Below are positions 7,123-14,485 of a DNA stretch of 22,370 nucleotides, piece after piece. The notes beneath the pieces are model-generated. The model made no database searches, was not told the DNA's origin, and worked only from the letters and a program-made list of their open reading frames with translations. This stretch comes from a virus: the IMG/VR virus record IMGVR_UViG_3300035183_000325, positions 1 to 22,370 of that record; one strand, 5' to 3'. How positions within the stretch are numbered: the stretch's first letter is position 1; the number at the start of each line of letters is the position of its first letter. A program made the position numbers and the translations under genes.

Positions 7123-7302
7123 TCAGTCTCCCTTGCGGTTACGTTTGCGGGTCTGCGGCTCGGAAGAAGCGTCCGGCTCGGCCTCGGTCGCCGCCCCTCG
7201 GGCGATCAGCGCCCCTGCGCTGTCCTCGGGCAGCTCCAGCACCGACCCGGGCGGGTAATCCTGGCCCTCGTGCGTGTGCGGCTGTAACACGACGACTCTC
7301 AT
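7123..7302 (-). CDS. Small conserved phage protein, paralogue of 8165-8350
   Basis: This 59-residue protein begins MRVVVLQPHTHEGQDYPPGS and ends in a basic tail (RKRNRKGD). The core pattern H-x-[ED]-G-x3-P-x-G-[SA]-V-x-E-[LM]-P is shared with the protein at 8165-8350. Such small proteins lie among head-tail connector genes of many phages; their function is not established. It overlaps the upstream stop by 4 bases (ATGA). It may be a minor assembly factor. Confidence 0.75.
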   Translation of the reverse strand: MRVVVLQPHTHEGQDYPPGSVLELPEDSAGALIARGAATEAEPDASSEPQTRKRNRKGD

Positions 7303-7733
7303 GGCTCGATTCCCTGCACCACCGCCGCCACCTCGAAGGCGATCGGGTACAGCAGCAGACCGGCTTCGTACACGGGCGCCGGCGGATCGATGAGCTGCAT
7401 GCGCTGCAAGCCGGCCCTGGGCTGCCAGCCCATCAGCGCCGCCATGCACGCGGCCACCAGGTCCGCGCCCGCGGCGCGCGCGGCGGACCCGTCGGCCACG
7501 GCGGCGACGTTGCGGACCGCCACCACCACCAGCCAGCGGCTGGCGATACGCGAGACGCGACCGAACCCGGTGGTCTCGAGCACGCGATAGCCGTCGGCGA
7601 TGACGAACGCCGCGGGCAGCCGTTTGCCCGCGACATCCTCCGCCCCCAGAGCCACCGCGCCGTGCACGCCGGCCAGCTCCGGCACGGAGGCGGCCAGGCG
7701 ATCGCGGATCAGCGGCTCCAGATCCAGCATCAC
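7299..7733 (-). CDS. Mu gp37-like tail terminator/completion protein
   Basis: This 144-residue protein begins MMLDLEPLIRDRLAASVPEL, with an alternating hydrophobic core (SRWLVVVAVRNVA, then LLLYPIAFEVAAVVQGI) typical of the gp37 family. Position is the main support: it directly follows gp36 (DUF1320) and precedes the tail tube, where Mu gp37 and siphophage tail terminators lie. The terminator caps the finished tail so that it can join the head. It overlaps the gp36 stop by 4 bases. The family call is good; the precise function is inferred. Confidence 0.78.
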   Translation of the reverse strand: MMLDLEPLIRDRLAASVPELAGVHGAVALGAEDVAGKRLPAAFVIADGYRVLETTGFGRVSRIASRWLVVVAVRNVAAVADGSAARAAGADLVAACMAALMGWQPRAGLQRMQLIDPPAPVYEAGLLLYPIAFEVAAVVQGIEP

Positions 7734-8152
7734 GGACCCTGATAGCCGGCGGTGGCGGTGCGGTCCATGGTCCGGGCAGGTGCCGCATACGCCACGCCCT
7801 CGGCCGACGGCTGCTGGGCGGCGGGCAGGCCGAGCGAGACCTGGCCGCGCGCAATCGCATCGAGCAGCCGCCGCGCGTCCTCGTAGCGGCGGCGCACCTC
7901 GTCACTGGCGCGGTCCTCCCAGAGCCTGAAGCGCGCGATGTCGCAGGCCAGTCGAGCGATGACCGCAGGCACGGCGGGCAGCGGCAGCGCATACCGCGTC
8001 CCGAGATACGTGTCGATCTCGGCGTCGGCGTCCGCCAGCGCCCGCGCCACGACCGTCGCGTCCGGCACGCCGGCGCCAGCGCGGTCGGTCAGCTGGGCGA
8101 GCTCCTCCGCCCCGAATCGGTCGGCAAGATCGGCCAGCGTGGCGTATGCCAT
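7730..8152 (-). CDS. Mu gp36-like head-tail connector protein (DUF1320)
   Basis: The 140-residue product opens MAYATLADLADRFGAEELAQL and carries the family core: a helix (VARALADADAEIDTYLGTRY), then ALPLP and IARLACDIARFRLWEDRASD with EVRRRYEDARRLLDAIARG. These helices are typical of DUF1320, the Mu gp36 family, whose fold resembles the head-completion connectors that sit on the portal ring. It lies between capsid and tail-terminator genes, as in Mu. The last 30 residues are flexible and Ala/Pro/Gly-rich. Confidence 0.88.
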   Translation of the reverse strand: MAYATLADLADRFGAEELAQLTDRAGAGVPDATVVARALADADAEIDTYLGTRYALPLPAVPAVIARLACDIARFRLWEDRASDEVRRRYEDARRLLDAIARGQVSLGLPAAQQPSAEGVAYAAPARTMDRTATAGYQGP

Positions 8153-8164
8153 CGGCGTCCTGCA

Positions 8165-8350
8165 TCAGCGTTTGCGGCGCGCAGGCTGCGCGTCGGCAGC
8201 CGGATCGTCTTGCGTCTGCGCGGACGGCTCGGCGCACGCAGCCGCGATGAGCTGCGCGGCCTGCTCGTCGGGCATCTCGACGACGGCGCCGCTCGGCAGT
8301 CGCCGGCCGTCGTGCTCGACGTGATCGACCAGGATCCGCACCAGCATCAC
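8165..8350 (-). CDS. Small conserved phage protein, paralogue of 7123-7302
   Basis: This 61-residue protein begins MMLVRILVDHVEHDGRRLPS, followed by GAVVEMPDEQAAQLIAA. It ends in a disordered, then basic, tail (DAQPARRKR). Its first 40 residues align with the other small protein of this block over the pattern H-x-[DE]-G-x3-P-x-G-x-V-x-E-x-P. It overlaps the capsid stop by 4 bases (ATGA). Role unknown; its place between capsid and connector suggests assembly. Confidence 0.75.
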   Translation of the reverse strand: MMLVRILVDHVEHDGRRLPSGAVVEMPDEQAAQLIAAACAEPSAQTQDDPAADAQPARRKR

Positions 8351-9282
8351 GCCACCGCGTTGGTGATCAGGAAGCCGGCGTCGGCGCCGGCGATGACAGG
8401 CGCCACGTCATCGACGATCTGATACACCCAGCTGCGGGATCCGCGGTCCTGATAGGGCTCCTCGACCACCGGCGAGTCGCTCAGCCGGTAGGTGTAGCCG
8501 TAGGACGGCTCTTCGGCGTCGGCCAGGCTGCCGGTGGTCGTGTAGGCGAGGATCGCGTCCTTGCCCCAGACGTCGTCCATGGCGCCGGCGGCGGTCTGAT
8601 AGACGGCGTCGCCGACGACCACCCGCTCCAGCCCGAAAAGCTGCGCCAGCAGCTCCGGCGTGGCCACGTCGCGCGAGGTGTACTTGATCCGGTCGGTGAT
8701 GGCTGCATGCGTGCGCAGAGCCGCGAAGACCTTGGCGCCCATCAGCATCGTGTTCGGGCGGACGCCGACCTGGGTGCGCACGGCCTCCTTGTAGCTCTCC
8801 ACCGCAGCCAGCGGATTGGACGCCGGGTCGGACCACTGGCTGGTGCCCGACAGCGTCACCTTGTTGCTGGCGCCGTAGTTGGCTGGATTGCGCGCCAGAT
8901 CGGCCTGCGCCTTCTCCAGGCGCAGACCGATGATGTTCTGCCCGCGCCGCACCGCCTTCGCGCCCAGGTCTACGCCTGGCACGGCGGCGGCGTCTTCCAT
9001 CAGCTCGTACGGCACGCCTTCTTCGATCGCGTGGTTCTCGAGCGCATAGGTCTTGCTGCTGTACGCCGTGGCAATGCGCACGACGTTGGCACCCGGCGCG
9101 CGGGCCGTGTTGTACAGGCGGAAGTGCTCCTTGCCGAACTCGATGATGCGGCCGCCGCGCTGGCCCACCGGCACGTAAGGGAACAGCGCGAGGCCGGCGA
9201 ATGCCGGGTTGCGGTAGCCGCGCGCGACCTCGGTGAGCACCGGGTCGATGACGCGCGCCTGCTGGGTGGTCATTTGGGGCAT
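8347..9282 (-). CDS. Major capsid protein
   Basis: This 311-residue protein follows the scaffold and DUF2190 genes. Its N-terminus (QARVIDPVLTEVARGYRNPAF ... LFPYVPVGQRGGRIIEFGKE) and its central segment (RTQVGVRPNTMLMGAKVFAAL) are characteristic of a HK97-fold capsid family of phages and prophages. The C-terminal part includes PSYGYTYRLSDSPVVEEPYQ and ends at GADAGFLITNAVA. AGGGAG lies upstream of the ATG. It should form the icosahedral shell around scaffold Z and be trimmed or matured by protease I. It is not obviously of the Mu gpT type, so the head module is closer to B3/D3112-like phages, which I infer rather than show. Confidence 0.88.
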   Translation of the reverse strand: MPQMTTQQARVIDPVLTEVARGYRNPAFAGLALFPYVPVGQRGGRIIEFGKEHFRLYNTARAPGANVVRIATAYSSKTYALENHAIEEGVPYELMEDAAAVPGVDLGAKAVRRGQNIIGLRLEKAQADLARNPANYGASNKVTLSGTSQWSDPASNPLAAVESYKEAVRTQVGVRPNTMLMGAKVFAALRTHAAITDRIKYTSRDVATPELLAQLFGLERVVVGDAVYQTAAGAMDDVWGKDAILAYTTTGSLADAEEPSYGYTYRLSDSPVVEEPYQDRGSRSWVYQIVDDVAPVIAGADAGFLITNAVA

Positions 9283-9306
9283 CTTGGATCTCCCTTTGCG
9301 CTACGG

Positions 9307-9651
9307 TTATGCCGCGTTCGATACCAGCAGCACCTCGACCAGCTCGCCGGCGGCCGAGGCCGCGGCCAGGGCGATGCCCAGGCGCGCGCCGCTGGTGGCC
9401 CACGGCACGGCGCGGCCCTGGGCGTCGGACTTGACGGTGGCGCCGGCGGTGATCGCCGCGCCGGCCTCCACCGAGACGGTGCCGATGGCCACCACGGGGA
9501 CTTTGTCTCCGGCGGTGGCGGCGTTCAGCGCCACGCCGATGGCGTTGGCATCCGCGCCGGCCTGCGCGCCGGCCGCGGTGACGAAGCGGTGCGCGGCGAT
9601 GGTGCCGGCTGCGGTCATGGTCAGCGTCAATGCGCTGCGATATTGGCTCAT
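9307..9651 (-). CDS. Capsid decoration/cement protein (DUF2190)
   Basis: This 114-residue protein, MSQYRSALTLTMTAAGTIAA onward, is an almost pure series of short beta strands rich in Ala, Gly, Val and Thr (NAIGVALNAATAGDKVPVVA, AGATVKSDAQGRAVP, LVEVLLVSNAA). This is the signature of the DUF2190 family, whose members decorate phage heads. It lies between scaffold and major capsid genes, the usual place. GGAGA lies about 6 bases before the ATG. Confidence 0.88.
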   Translation of the reverse strand: MSQYRSALTLTMTAAGTIAAHRFVTAAGAQAGADANAIGVALNAATAGDKVPVVAIGTVSVEAGAAITAGATVKSDAQGRAVPWATSGARLGIALAAASAAGELVEVLLVSNAA

Positions 9652-9666
9652 GGCGGTCTCCTGGGT

Positions 9667-10131
9667 TCAGGCGGCGCGCTCGACGGCGCGCGCGGCGGTG
9701 AGGATGTCGACTCCCGGGTGCTGCGCCTGATAGGCGCGGGCGCGGCTCCACAGATCCAGCCCGCGCTCCGACAGGCGATAGCCGTGCGGCAGACGCGGCG
9801 GCGGCGGCGCGTCGGCGGCGGCCGGGCCGGCGCGTTCGGCCATCTCCACGCGCGCCGGCAGGCGCGCCAGGAAGCCGCGCAGGAGGTCCAGCGCGGGTTG
9901 AGCGCCGCCCTCGGCCAACGTGACGGCCTCGGCCTGTGCCAGGCGCTCCATCACCGCCACGAGCGACGCGCATTCGGCCGGCAGCACACGGCCGGCGCGT
10001 ACGTGGGCGTCGAGCTCGGCGGCATAGGCGGCGCGCGCCAGCTCGCGCTCGCGCGCGGCGATGGCGGCCTCGCGCTCGGCGAGCCGCCGCTCGCGTTCGG
10101 CGGCGGCCACGGAGGGGTCGGTCTCACTCAT
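9667..10131 (-). CDS. Scaffold protein from internal start (Mu gpZ-like)
   Basis: An in-frame ATG inside the protease gene has an excellent ribosome binding site, AAGGAG with 6 bases of spacing. The 154-residue product starts MSETDPSVAAAERERRLAE and is mainly alpha-helical, with a strongly charged coiled coil (AAIAARERELARAAYAAELD) and an Ala-rich C-terminus. In Mu the 3' part of gene I is separately translated as scaffold Z, which guides capsid assembly and is removed on maturation. The same nested design is visible here. Both full-length I and Z share the C-terminal scaffold sequence. Confidence 0.8.
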   Translation of the reverse strand: MSETDPSVAAAERERRLAEREAAIAARERELARAAYAAELDAHVRAGRVLPAECASLVAVMERLAQAEAVTLAEGGAQPALDLLRGFLARLPARVEMAERAGPAAADAPPPPRLPHGYRLSERGLDLWSRARAYQAQHPGVDILTAARAVERAA

Positions 10132-10674
10132 GCTTTGCTCCTTCGGGTTGCGGTGCTGCACGCGCTCGCGCAGCGTCACGGTTACGATCTGGCCGTCGGC
10201 CACGGCGGCCAGTTGCACAGGCGCCAGGCCCTTGACGGCCGGCGCTGCCGCGCCCAAAAAGCCCAGATGCTTCAGCGCCCAGACGCCCGGCGTCGGATTG
10301 CCCGGCGCATCCGGCGTCCACAGGGCCACCGATACGGCCTGATAGCGGCGGCTGCGCACGAGGTCGGCCATCTCCGGCAGCAGCTCGACATCCAGCCACA
10401 GCCCGTCGGCCTGCGCCGACGCCCCAAGAACCCAGCCCCATGCCGGGTCGTCGGTCTCCGGGTGCCCAATCACCACAGGCGCCCGGTAGCGCGCCGGATC
10501 GTAGGCGCTGGCGGTCGCCGCGATGTCCTCCGGCGTGATGGTCAGGTCGACCGGGTCGGCCGGCCAGGTGCCCGGGGCCAGTGCGTGGATGCGCGCAGGC
10601 ACGAGATCAGGCGCGGGCAAGCGGGCCGCGTGCTGCGCGGCCTGCTCGGCGGCCATGGACGGATGCGAGTACAT
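9667..10674 (-). CDS. Head maturation protease with C-terminal scaffold (Mu gpI-like)
   Basis: The product has about 335 residues. The N-terminal protease domain contains HALAPGTWPADPVDLTITPE, VVIGHPETDDPAWGWV and SRRYQAVSVALW. These match the pattern of Mu I-type serine peptidases: a His in a GHP motif and a Ser in the RYxxxS segment. From residue 182 on the sequence is a helical scaffold that is also made alone. The frame is open to a GTG at 10797, but that stretch includes an inverted repeat, atypical codons and no ribosome binding site. I therefore favour the ATG at 10674 (MYSHPSM) or 10689. The protease cleaves scaffold and capsid proteins during head assembly. Confidence 0.85.
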   Translation of the reverse strand: MYSHPSMAAEQAAQHAARLPAPDLVPARIHALAPGTWPADPVDLTITPEDIAATASAYDPARYRAPVVIGHPETDDPAWGWVLGASAQADGLWLDVELLPEMADLVRSRRYQAVSVALWTPDAPGNPTPGVWALKHLGFLGAAAPAVKGLAPVQLAAVADGQIVTVTLRERVQHRNPKEQSMSETDPSVAAAERERRLAEREAAIAARERELARAAYAAELDAHVRAGRVLPAECASLVAVMERLAQAEAVTLAEGGAQPALDLLRGFLARLPARVEMAERAGPAAADAPPPPRLPHGYRLSERGLDLWSRARAYQAQHPGVDILTAARAVERAA

Positions 10675-10689
10675 GCCGGCATCGTGCAT

Positions 10690-10933
10690 GCGCCGGCCGG
10701 CGTGGTTAAGCACGACGGGCGTCGCGGCACGTTTGGGGCCGGGCCGCCAGAACGGCCTAGGAACGATTTTGCGGGGCGGGTGGCATCCGAGTACCACCCG
10801 CGCACCGATCGCGGCTCAGCGGCCCGTCCAAACCGTTTGCAAATGGGGTCTGGTGGCGGCGCGAAGCGCTGTCCGATGCCCCGGTCTGGCCGTGGGCGGT
10901 CGCGGCGCGGACGCCGTCACTCGGCCGCCCGCA
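10690..10933. promoter_or_regulatory. Noncoding gap between gpG and protease I; candidate central gyrase site or promoter
   Basis: This is the only gap over 200 bases without a supportable gene. It holds an 8-base inverted repeat (10776-10783 and 10794-10801) and an A/T-richer patch with two nested palindromes, CAAAC-C-GTTTG at 10829-10839 and TTTGCAAA at 10836-10843, in otherwise very GC-rich DNA. Known fact: phage Mu carries its central strong gyrase binding site between genes G and I, the same interval. That this gap serves the same role is inference; a late promoter or operator is the alternative. Confidence 0.4.
10776..10801. repeat. Inverted repeat with 8-base perfect arms
   Basis: Arms GCGGGTGG and CCACCCGC are separated by 10 bases. 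No T-run follows on either strand, so a classical Rho-independent terminator is unlikely. It overlaps the alternative far-upstream GTG start of the protease frame at 10797, which argues against that start. Confidence 0.6.
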
Positions 10934-11464
10934 TCAACGCGCGCGCAGGTGCGCGGCCAGCAGCTGCAGCACCGATGTCCGGTCCGCGTCGGACAGCCCC
11001 AGGAACGGCCGCGGCGGGATGTCGCCCCATGGGATGGGCGCGCCACGGCGGGTGCGGCCGAACTGGCCCTTGCGCGCACCGAACTGTTGCGTGGCGGCGT
11101 ATGCGAGGCTCGATCCGACCTCGACGCCGCGCGGGATGAGCCTGTAAGCGATCTCGGAGGACAGCCGCCGGGTCTCGCCGATGAGGGGTTTCTTCGCGGC
11201 GGCCCGCGCCTGCCCGCGCTTCGTGAGCCCGCCGCCGCGGCGGAACGAGCCGCCGAAGCGAGAAAGGTAGCGCAGCACCGTGACGGGGCTGTTGGGCGCC
11301 CAAGGGGTGCCATCGGGCGCGCGGCCCGTGGCGAAGCGCTGTCGGGTCGACGCGACCAGCAGCTCGCCGATGTCGCGCAGCGCCGGGGCGGGATCCTGCA
11401 CGCGCCTAAGGAGCTCGCTCAGGGCGGCGCGCACCGCCTGGTCGTCGATTTCAATGCGGATCAA
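10934..11464 (-). CDS. G: Virion morphogenesis protein gpG (tail completion)
   Basis: This 176-residue protein matches the Mu gpG family. Features are a helical N-terminus (MIRIEIDDQAVRAALSELLR), the segment IGELLVASTRQRFATGRAPD followed by GTPWAPNS, and the C-terminal IPPRPFLGLSDADRTSVLQL motif typical of phage virion morphogenesis proteins. The start codon is TTG at 11464, with GAGGA 6 bases upstream, which fixes the start. It lies between the MuF gene and the protease, the Mu order. In Mu the protein acts in head-tail joining or tail completion. Confidence 0.9.
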   Translation of the reverse strand: MIRIEIDDQAVRAALSELLRRVQDPAPALRDIGELLVASTRQRFATGRAPDGTPWAPNSPVTVLRYLSRFGGSFRRGGGLTKRGQARAAAKKPLIGETRRLSSEIAYRLIPRGVEVGSSLAYAATQQFGARKGQFGRTRRGAPIPWGDIPPRPFLGLSDADRTSVLQLLAAHLRAR

Positions 11465-11504
11465 GTGCTATCCTCATTCCTGCGTGGCCGGGTGCATCCC
11501 GTCG

Positions 11505-11521
11505 TCGTGGTCATACCACGA
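11505..11521. repeat. 7-base hairpin between MuF and gpG genes
   Basis: The arms TCGTGGT and ACCACGA flank a 3-base loop in the 61-base space between the two genes. No U-run follows. It could slow ribosomes or RNases and alter relative gpG level, but no function is shown. Confidence 0.5.
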
Positions 11522-11525
11522 AGCG

Positions 11526-12812
11526 TTACGGACGTCTGATGGGGGGACGGCCACGTATCCACAGCGTTTGCAGCGCGAGCATGCGGCGCCTTGCACGCAC
11601 CTCGAACGCGGCCCAGTACTCCAGATCGCCGAAGCGCTTGACGAGGCGCACCACGGGACGACCTATACCAGACGTGCCTCCGTATTCGAGGCGGTCCGCC
11701 TCGGCAATGAGGCGTGGCAACAACGCATAGTCCTCGACCGTGACGCCGGTCTGTCCCGACCTGGCTTCCGCCGCGTCATCGCCGTGATCCTTGGCCACCT
11801 TGCGCACGGTCGACGCATCGATCGTCCAGTCATAGATCTGGCTGCGCACCGCTTCGACCCCCGTCATATCGGCGATCGCGCGCGCTTCGGCCTGCGTGAG
11901 CAGCCCAAGCGTCTGATACTGCTGCACGATGACCGGCCCCGGAATCGCGGCGTCGTTGCGCACGCCGAGCGCGCGCTCGGCGTAACGGCGCGCCGCCTCG
12001 GCGGTACCCGGCAAGCGGCGGATTGCCAGGGCAAGCGCATCGCGCATGCGCTCCGGCACTTCGCTCATGTACGCCTTGGCCATCTCATAGGGCCAGGCGA
12101 TGGTCTTGGCGGCCACGGCACGCGCGATTTCGTCGGCCACCGTCGCCCCCGGCATATATCCCCATCCGCGGTCGACGCCCGCCGGCTCGCCGTTCGGTCC
12201 GGTCTCGAGCCAGGACGGATCGAGCGGCTTGTCTGGATTGCCGCCGATCAACCTCGCGCCGGCCCGGCCGTTGGCTCCCACCACACTGCACCGGCACCCC
12301 CAGCCATTGGGCGGATAGTGCGTCTGCCAGAAGGGATGATCGGCCGGCAGCGTGAGACCGTCCCAGGCCAGGTGCAGCGGCCGCGGATGCAGCACCGAGT
12401 CCGAATGCCGGTACACCCACAGTGCAAAGCCGCCCTGCTTGAGCTGCGCAAGCCGCCCGGCGGCGTAGCTCGTGGCGGCATTCGTCGTGTAGATCACGCG
12501 CGTGCGCCAGTTGCGCGGGCCGCGGTAGGACCAGCCGTGTCGCTCGACGATGGCGTCGAACTGCGCGCGGAACCACTCGATGCCCCTGCCGTCGGCGATC
12601 GCACCATCGACGGCGCCCGCCAGGTCCGCGAGTAGATCGGCCTTGGCCGCGCCGGCCACCATGAAGGCGCGGTCGTGGGCTGCCTTCCAGATGTCGTCCC
12701 AGCGCTCGGTGGGCACCAGATTGCCCAGCTTGCCGCGGAAGAAGGCGAGCTGCTCGTCGAAGGGCCGGCGGAATACGCCGGCGACGGCCGGATCATCGGT
12801 GGATGCGCTCAT
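11526..12812 (-). CDS. F: MuF head morphogenesis protein with C-terminal nuclease-like domain
   Basis: The product has 428 residues. The MuF domain is clear at residues 100-178: TTNAATSYAAGRLAQL, then RHSDSVLHPRPLHLAWDG, then HPFWQTHYPPNGWGCRCSV with the invariant CRC pair (C173, C175). MuF proteins sit near the portal and are injected or needed for head assembly. From about residue 330 a separate domain begins (TIDASTVRKVAKDHGDDAAE ... RLVKRFGDLEYWAAFEVRAR). Its layout matches the phage-Barnase/EndoU/ColicinE5-D/RelE-like nuclease domains known at the ends of MuF proteins. The start ATG at 12812 has GGGAG 7 bases upstream and overlaps the zinc-finger gene by 20 bases. Nuclease activity is inferred. 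Confidence 0.92.
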   Translation of the reverse strand: MSASTDDPAVAGVFRRPFDEQLAFFRGKLGNLVPTERWDDIWKAAHDRAFMVAGAAKADLLADLAGAVDGAIADGRGIEWFRAQFDAIVERHGWSYRGPRNWRTRVIYTTNAATSYAAGRLAQLKQGGFALWVYRHSDSVLHPRPLHLAWDGLTLPADHPFWQTHYPPNGWGCRCSVVGANGRAGARLIGGNPDKPLDPSWLETGPNGEPAGVDRGWGYMPGATVADEIARAVAAKTIAWPYEMAKAYMSEVPERMRDALALAIRRLPGTAEAARRYAERALGVRNDAAIPGPVIVQQYQTLGLLTQAEARAIADMTGVEAVRSQIYDWTIDASTVRKVAKDHGDDAAEARSGQTGVTVEDYALLPRLIAEADRLEYGGTSGIGRPVVRLVKRFGDLEYWAAFEVRARRRMLALQTLWIRGRPPIRRP

Positions 12813-12987
12813 GCGCCCGCTCCCAGTCGTCGCGACAGCTCACGTCGCACCAGCGCAGCGGCGCACGCACGGGCTCGCCGCACCACAGGCATCGACCCGT
12901 GGGCTGCGGCCCTGCGCGCCGGCGCAACTGCAGCAGCCGCCCCATCTCGATGGCGATCCGTTCGTCGGCGATATCCGCCTCATCCAC
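12793..12987 (-). CDS. Small zinc-finger protein between portal and MuF genes
   Basis: This 64-residue protein has a four-cysteine pattern C33-x2-C36 ... C47-x3-C51 (CLWCGE ... RWCDVSCRDDWE), consistent with one zinc site, after a helical N-terminus ([20 protein letters not shown]). The GTG start at 12987 has GGAGT 6 bases upstream and overlaps the portal stop by 8 bases; it also overlaps the MuF start by 20 bases. The tight overlaps on both sides support real translation. I do not know its function; a similar small zinc ribbon is seen near early regulators of other phages, but here it sits in the head operon. Confidence 0.75.
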   Translation of the reverse strand: MDEADIADERIAIEMGRLLQLRRRAGPQPTGRCLWCGEPVRAPLRWCDVSCRDDWERAHERIHR

Positions 12988-14485
12988 CGGAAGACTCCGC
13001 GCGCACGTCGAACCGGCCCGCGAGATCCGCCACCGCGAAGGCGGCCTGCATGACGCGCGCCACGTCCTCCGATGGCAGATCGCCATACGCAGCGAGCAAA
13101 GAATCGCGCAGTTCTTGCAGCGACTGCGCCTGCTCGACGAGCGCGCGAATGCGATCGAGCCAGTCGGCAAGCATCGGCGCGGCCGCCAGCTCGATCCGAT
13201 CTGCCAGCAGATCGGCCGGATGCTGCGTGCCCGCAGGCTCGGCAGCACGGACCTCGGATGCCGCGCCGCGCCCGGCCTGCTCGCGCGCCGACACTGCGGT
13301 TGCGCCCGCCTCGGGGGGCGTTTGCGCCGCATTTGCGGCCGCCGTGTAGTCGTCGCCGTAGATGCGCGCCGCCGCCTCGGGCTTCAGATGCCAGCCGATG
13401 CGCGCGAGGATCTCGTCGCGCTGGGCACGTGACAGCAGATCCTCCGGGTCGTCCATCTCGCGGTAGATGCGCGGGTACGCCGCGCCGGGCAGCTCGTAGT
13501 CGACGAGCCACCGCACCCACGTGTGGTTGGCGCTCTCGCAGACGAGATCGGCGTCCGCGGCCACGATGTCCTCGCGCACGTCCCAGTGCACCTGCGCCTG
13601 CGCGCGCGAGCTGCCGTCCTCGGTGGTCATGGTCTGGCCGAGCACGATCTTGGCGATCGCCCTGTCCCAGTAGCCCATCCATTCGCCGTAGCTGGCGGTG
13701 CCGCCGCGCGATGCCTCGATCAGCTCGATGGCCATGCCCTCGGGCAGGATCACGCCGGCATCGGTCTGGATGGCCTGCACCGCCTCCAGCAGCCGCGCGC
13801 GCTCGCCGGCGTCGGTGCCGGCCGGAAATCTTCCGACCGCGGTCGGCGCGCCGAACTTTTCCAGGAACGTCGCCCAGAACCGCGCGCCCTGGCGTTTGAA
13901 CCAGACCGGCCAGTACAGCGCCTGCGCGAGGCCGCGTCCGTAGGGCTCGTCGTGGTGGCTCGCGCCCACCGCCGCCACCCAGAACTTGCGCTGCGGCACG
14001 CGCTCGCCGTGCGGTCTGCTGCTGGTGCGCAGCAGCAGCGCGCCGTCCGGCGCGAAGGCAAAGCGCGCGCGGTCGCGCACGCGGATGTCCTCGATCGCGA
14101 TCCCGTCGCGGTCGACCGCCCACATGATCTCGGCCACGGCGAACCCGTAGAACCGCGCGTACAGCATCTGGTCGCTGACGGCGTCCCAGTCCACCCGCTC
14201 GAGCGTGGCGCGGACGAGCTCAGCCGCCTGGCGGTCGACGCGCCGCTCGCCGCCCGGCTCGACGGCCCACGGCCGGCGCACCACGGCCATGCGCCGCTGC
14301 GCGAAGGTGGCTGCCACCTGGTCGTCGCGCAGCAGCTCCTCGTAGCCGCGCCAGCCGCCGGCCACCGGCAACACGCGGTCGGTCGGCGGCAGCCACGGCA
14401 GCGCATCGACGTAGCCGCGCGTGATGTCGCGGCCGTCGCGCGTGGTGGCGATCTCCGTGAGGTCGGGTCGACGATCAGTAGCCAT
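12980..14485 (-). CDS. Portal protein (Mu gp29-like, DUF935)
   Basis: This 501-residue protein belongs to the DUF935 portal family. It has a characteristic N-terminal region ([20 protein letters not shown]), a central domain with [20 protein letters not shown] and [20 protein letters not shown], then [14 protein letters not shown] and the [20 protein letters not shown] and [17 protein letters not shown] motifs. The portal forms the dodecameric gate for DNA entry and exit. The start ATG at 14485 has AGGAG 8 bases upstream and overlaps the terminase stop by 11 bases. The last 130 residues are Ala-rich and variable. Confidence 0.95.
   Translation of the reverse strand: MATDRRPDLTEIATTRDGRDITRGYVDALPWLPPTDRVLPVAGGWRGYEELLRDDQVAATFAQRRMAVVRRPWAVEPGGERRVDRQAAELVRATLERVDWDAVSDQMLYARFYGFAVAEIMWAVDRDGIAIEDIRVRDRARFAFAPDGALLLRTSSRPHGERVPQRKFWVAAVGASHHDEPYGRGLAQALYWPVWFKRQGARFWATFLEKFGAPTAVGRFPAGTDAGERARLLEAVQAIQTDAGVILPEGMAIELIEASRGGTASYGEWMGYWDRAIAKIVLGQTMTTEDGSSRAQAQVHWDVREDIVAADADLVCESANHTWVRWLVDYELPGAAYPRIYREMDDPEDLLSRAQRDEILARIGWHLKPEAAARIYGDDYTAAANAAQTPPEAGATAVSAREQAGRGAASEVRAAEPAGTQHPADLLADRIELAAAPMLADWLDRIRALVEQAQSLQELRDSLLAAYGDLPSEDVARVMQAAFAVADLAGRFDVRAESSGG

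Noticed and set aside
8408-9973. Long minus-strand frame over capsid and DUF2190 genes
   Set aside because: It is an extremely Arg/Gly-rich alternative frame of the recognised genes.
10675-10797. N-terminal extension of protease I to the GTG at 10797
   Set aside because: It has no ribosome binding site, less typical codons, overlaps an inverted repeat, and lacks a family-like N-terminus; kept as noncoding with some doubt.
10776-10801. Rho-independent terminator at the inverted repeat
   Set aside because: There is no T-run after the stem on either strand.
8707-11139. Very long plus-strand open frame (810 codons)
   Set aside because: It is antisense to capsid, DUF2190 and protease/scaffold genes, all with family motifs and ribosome binding sites. 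It is Gly/Arg/His-rich with no domain.
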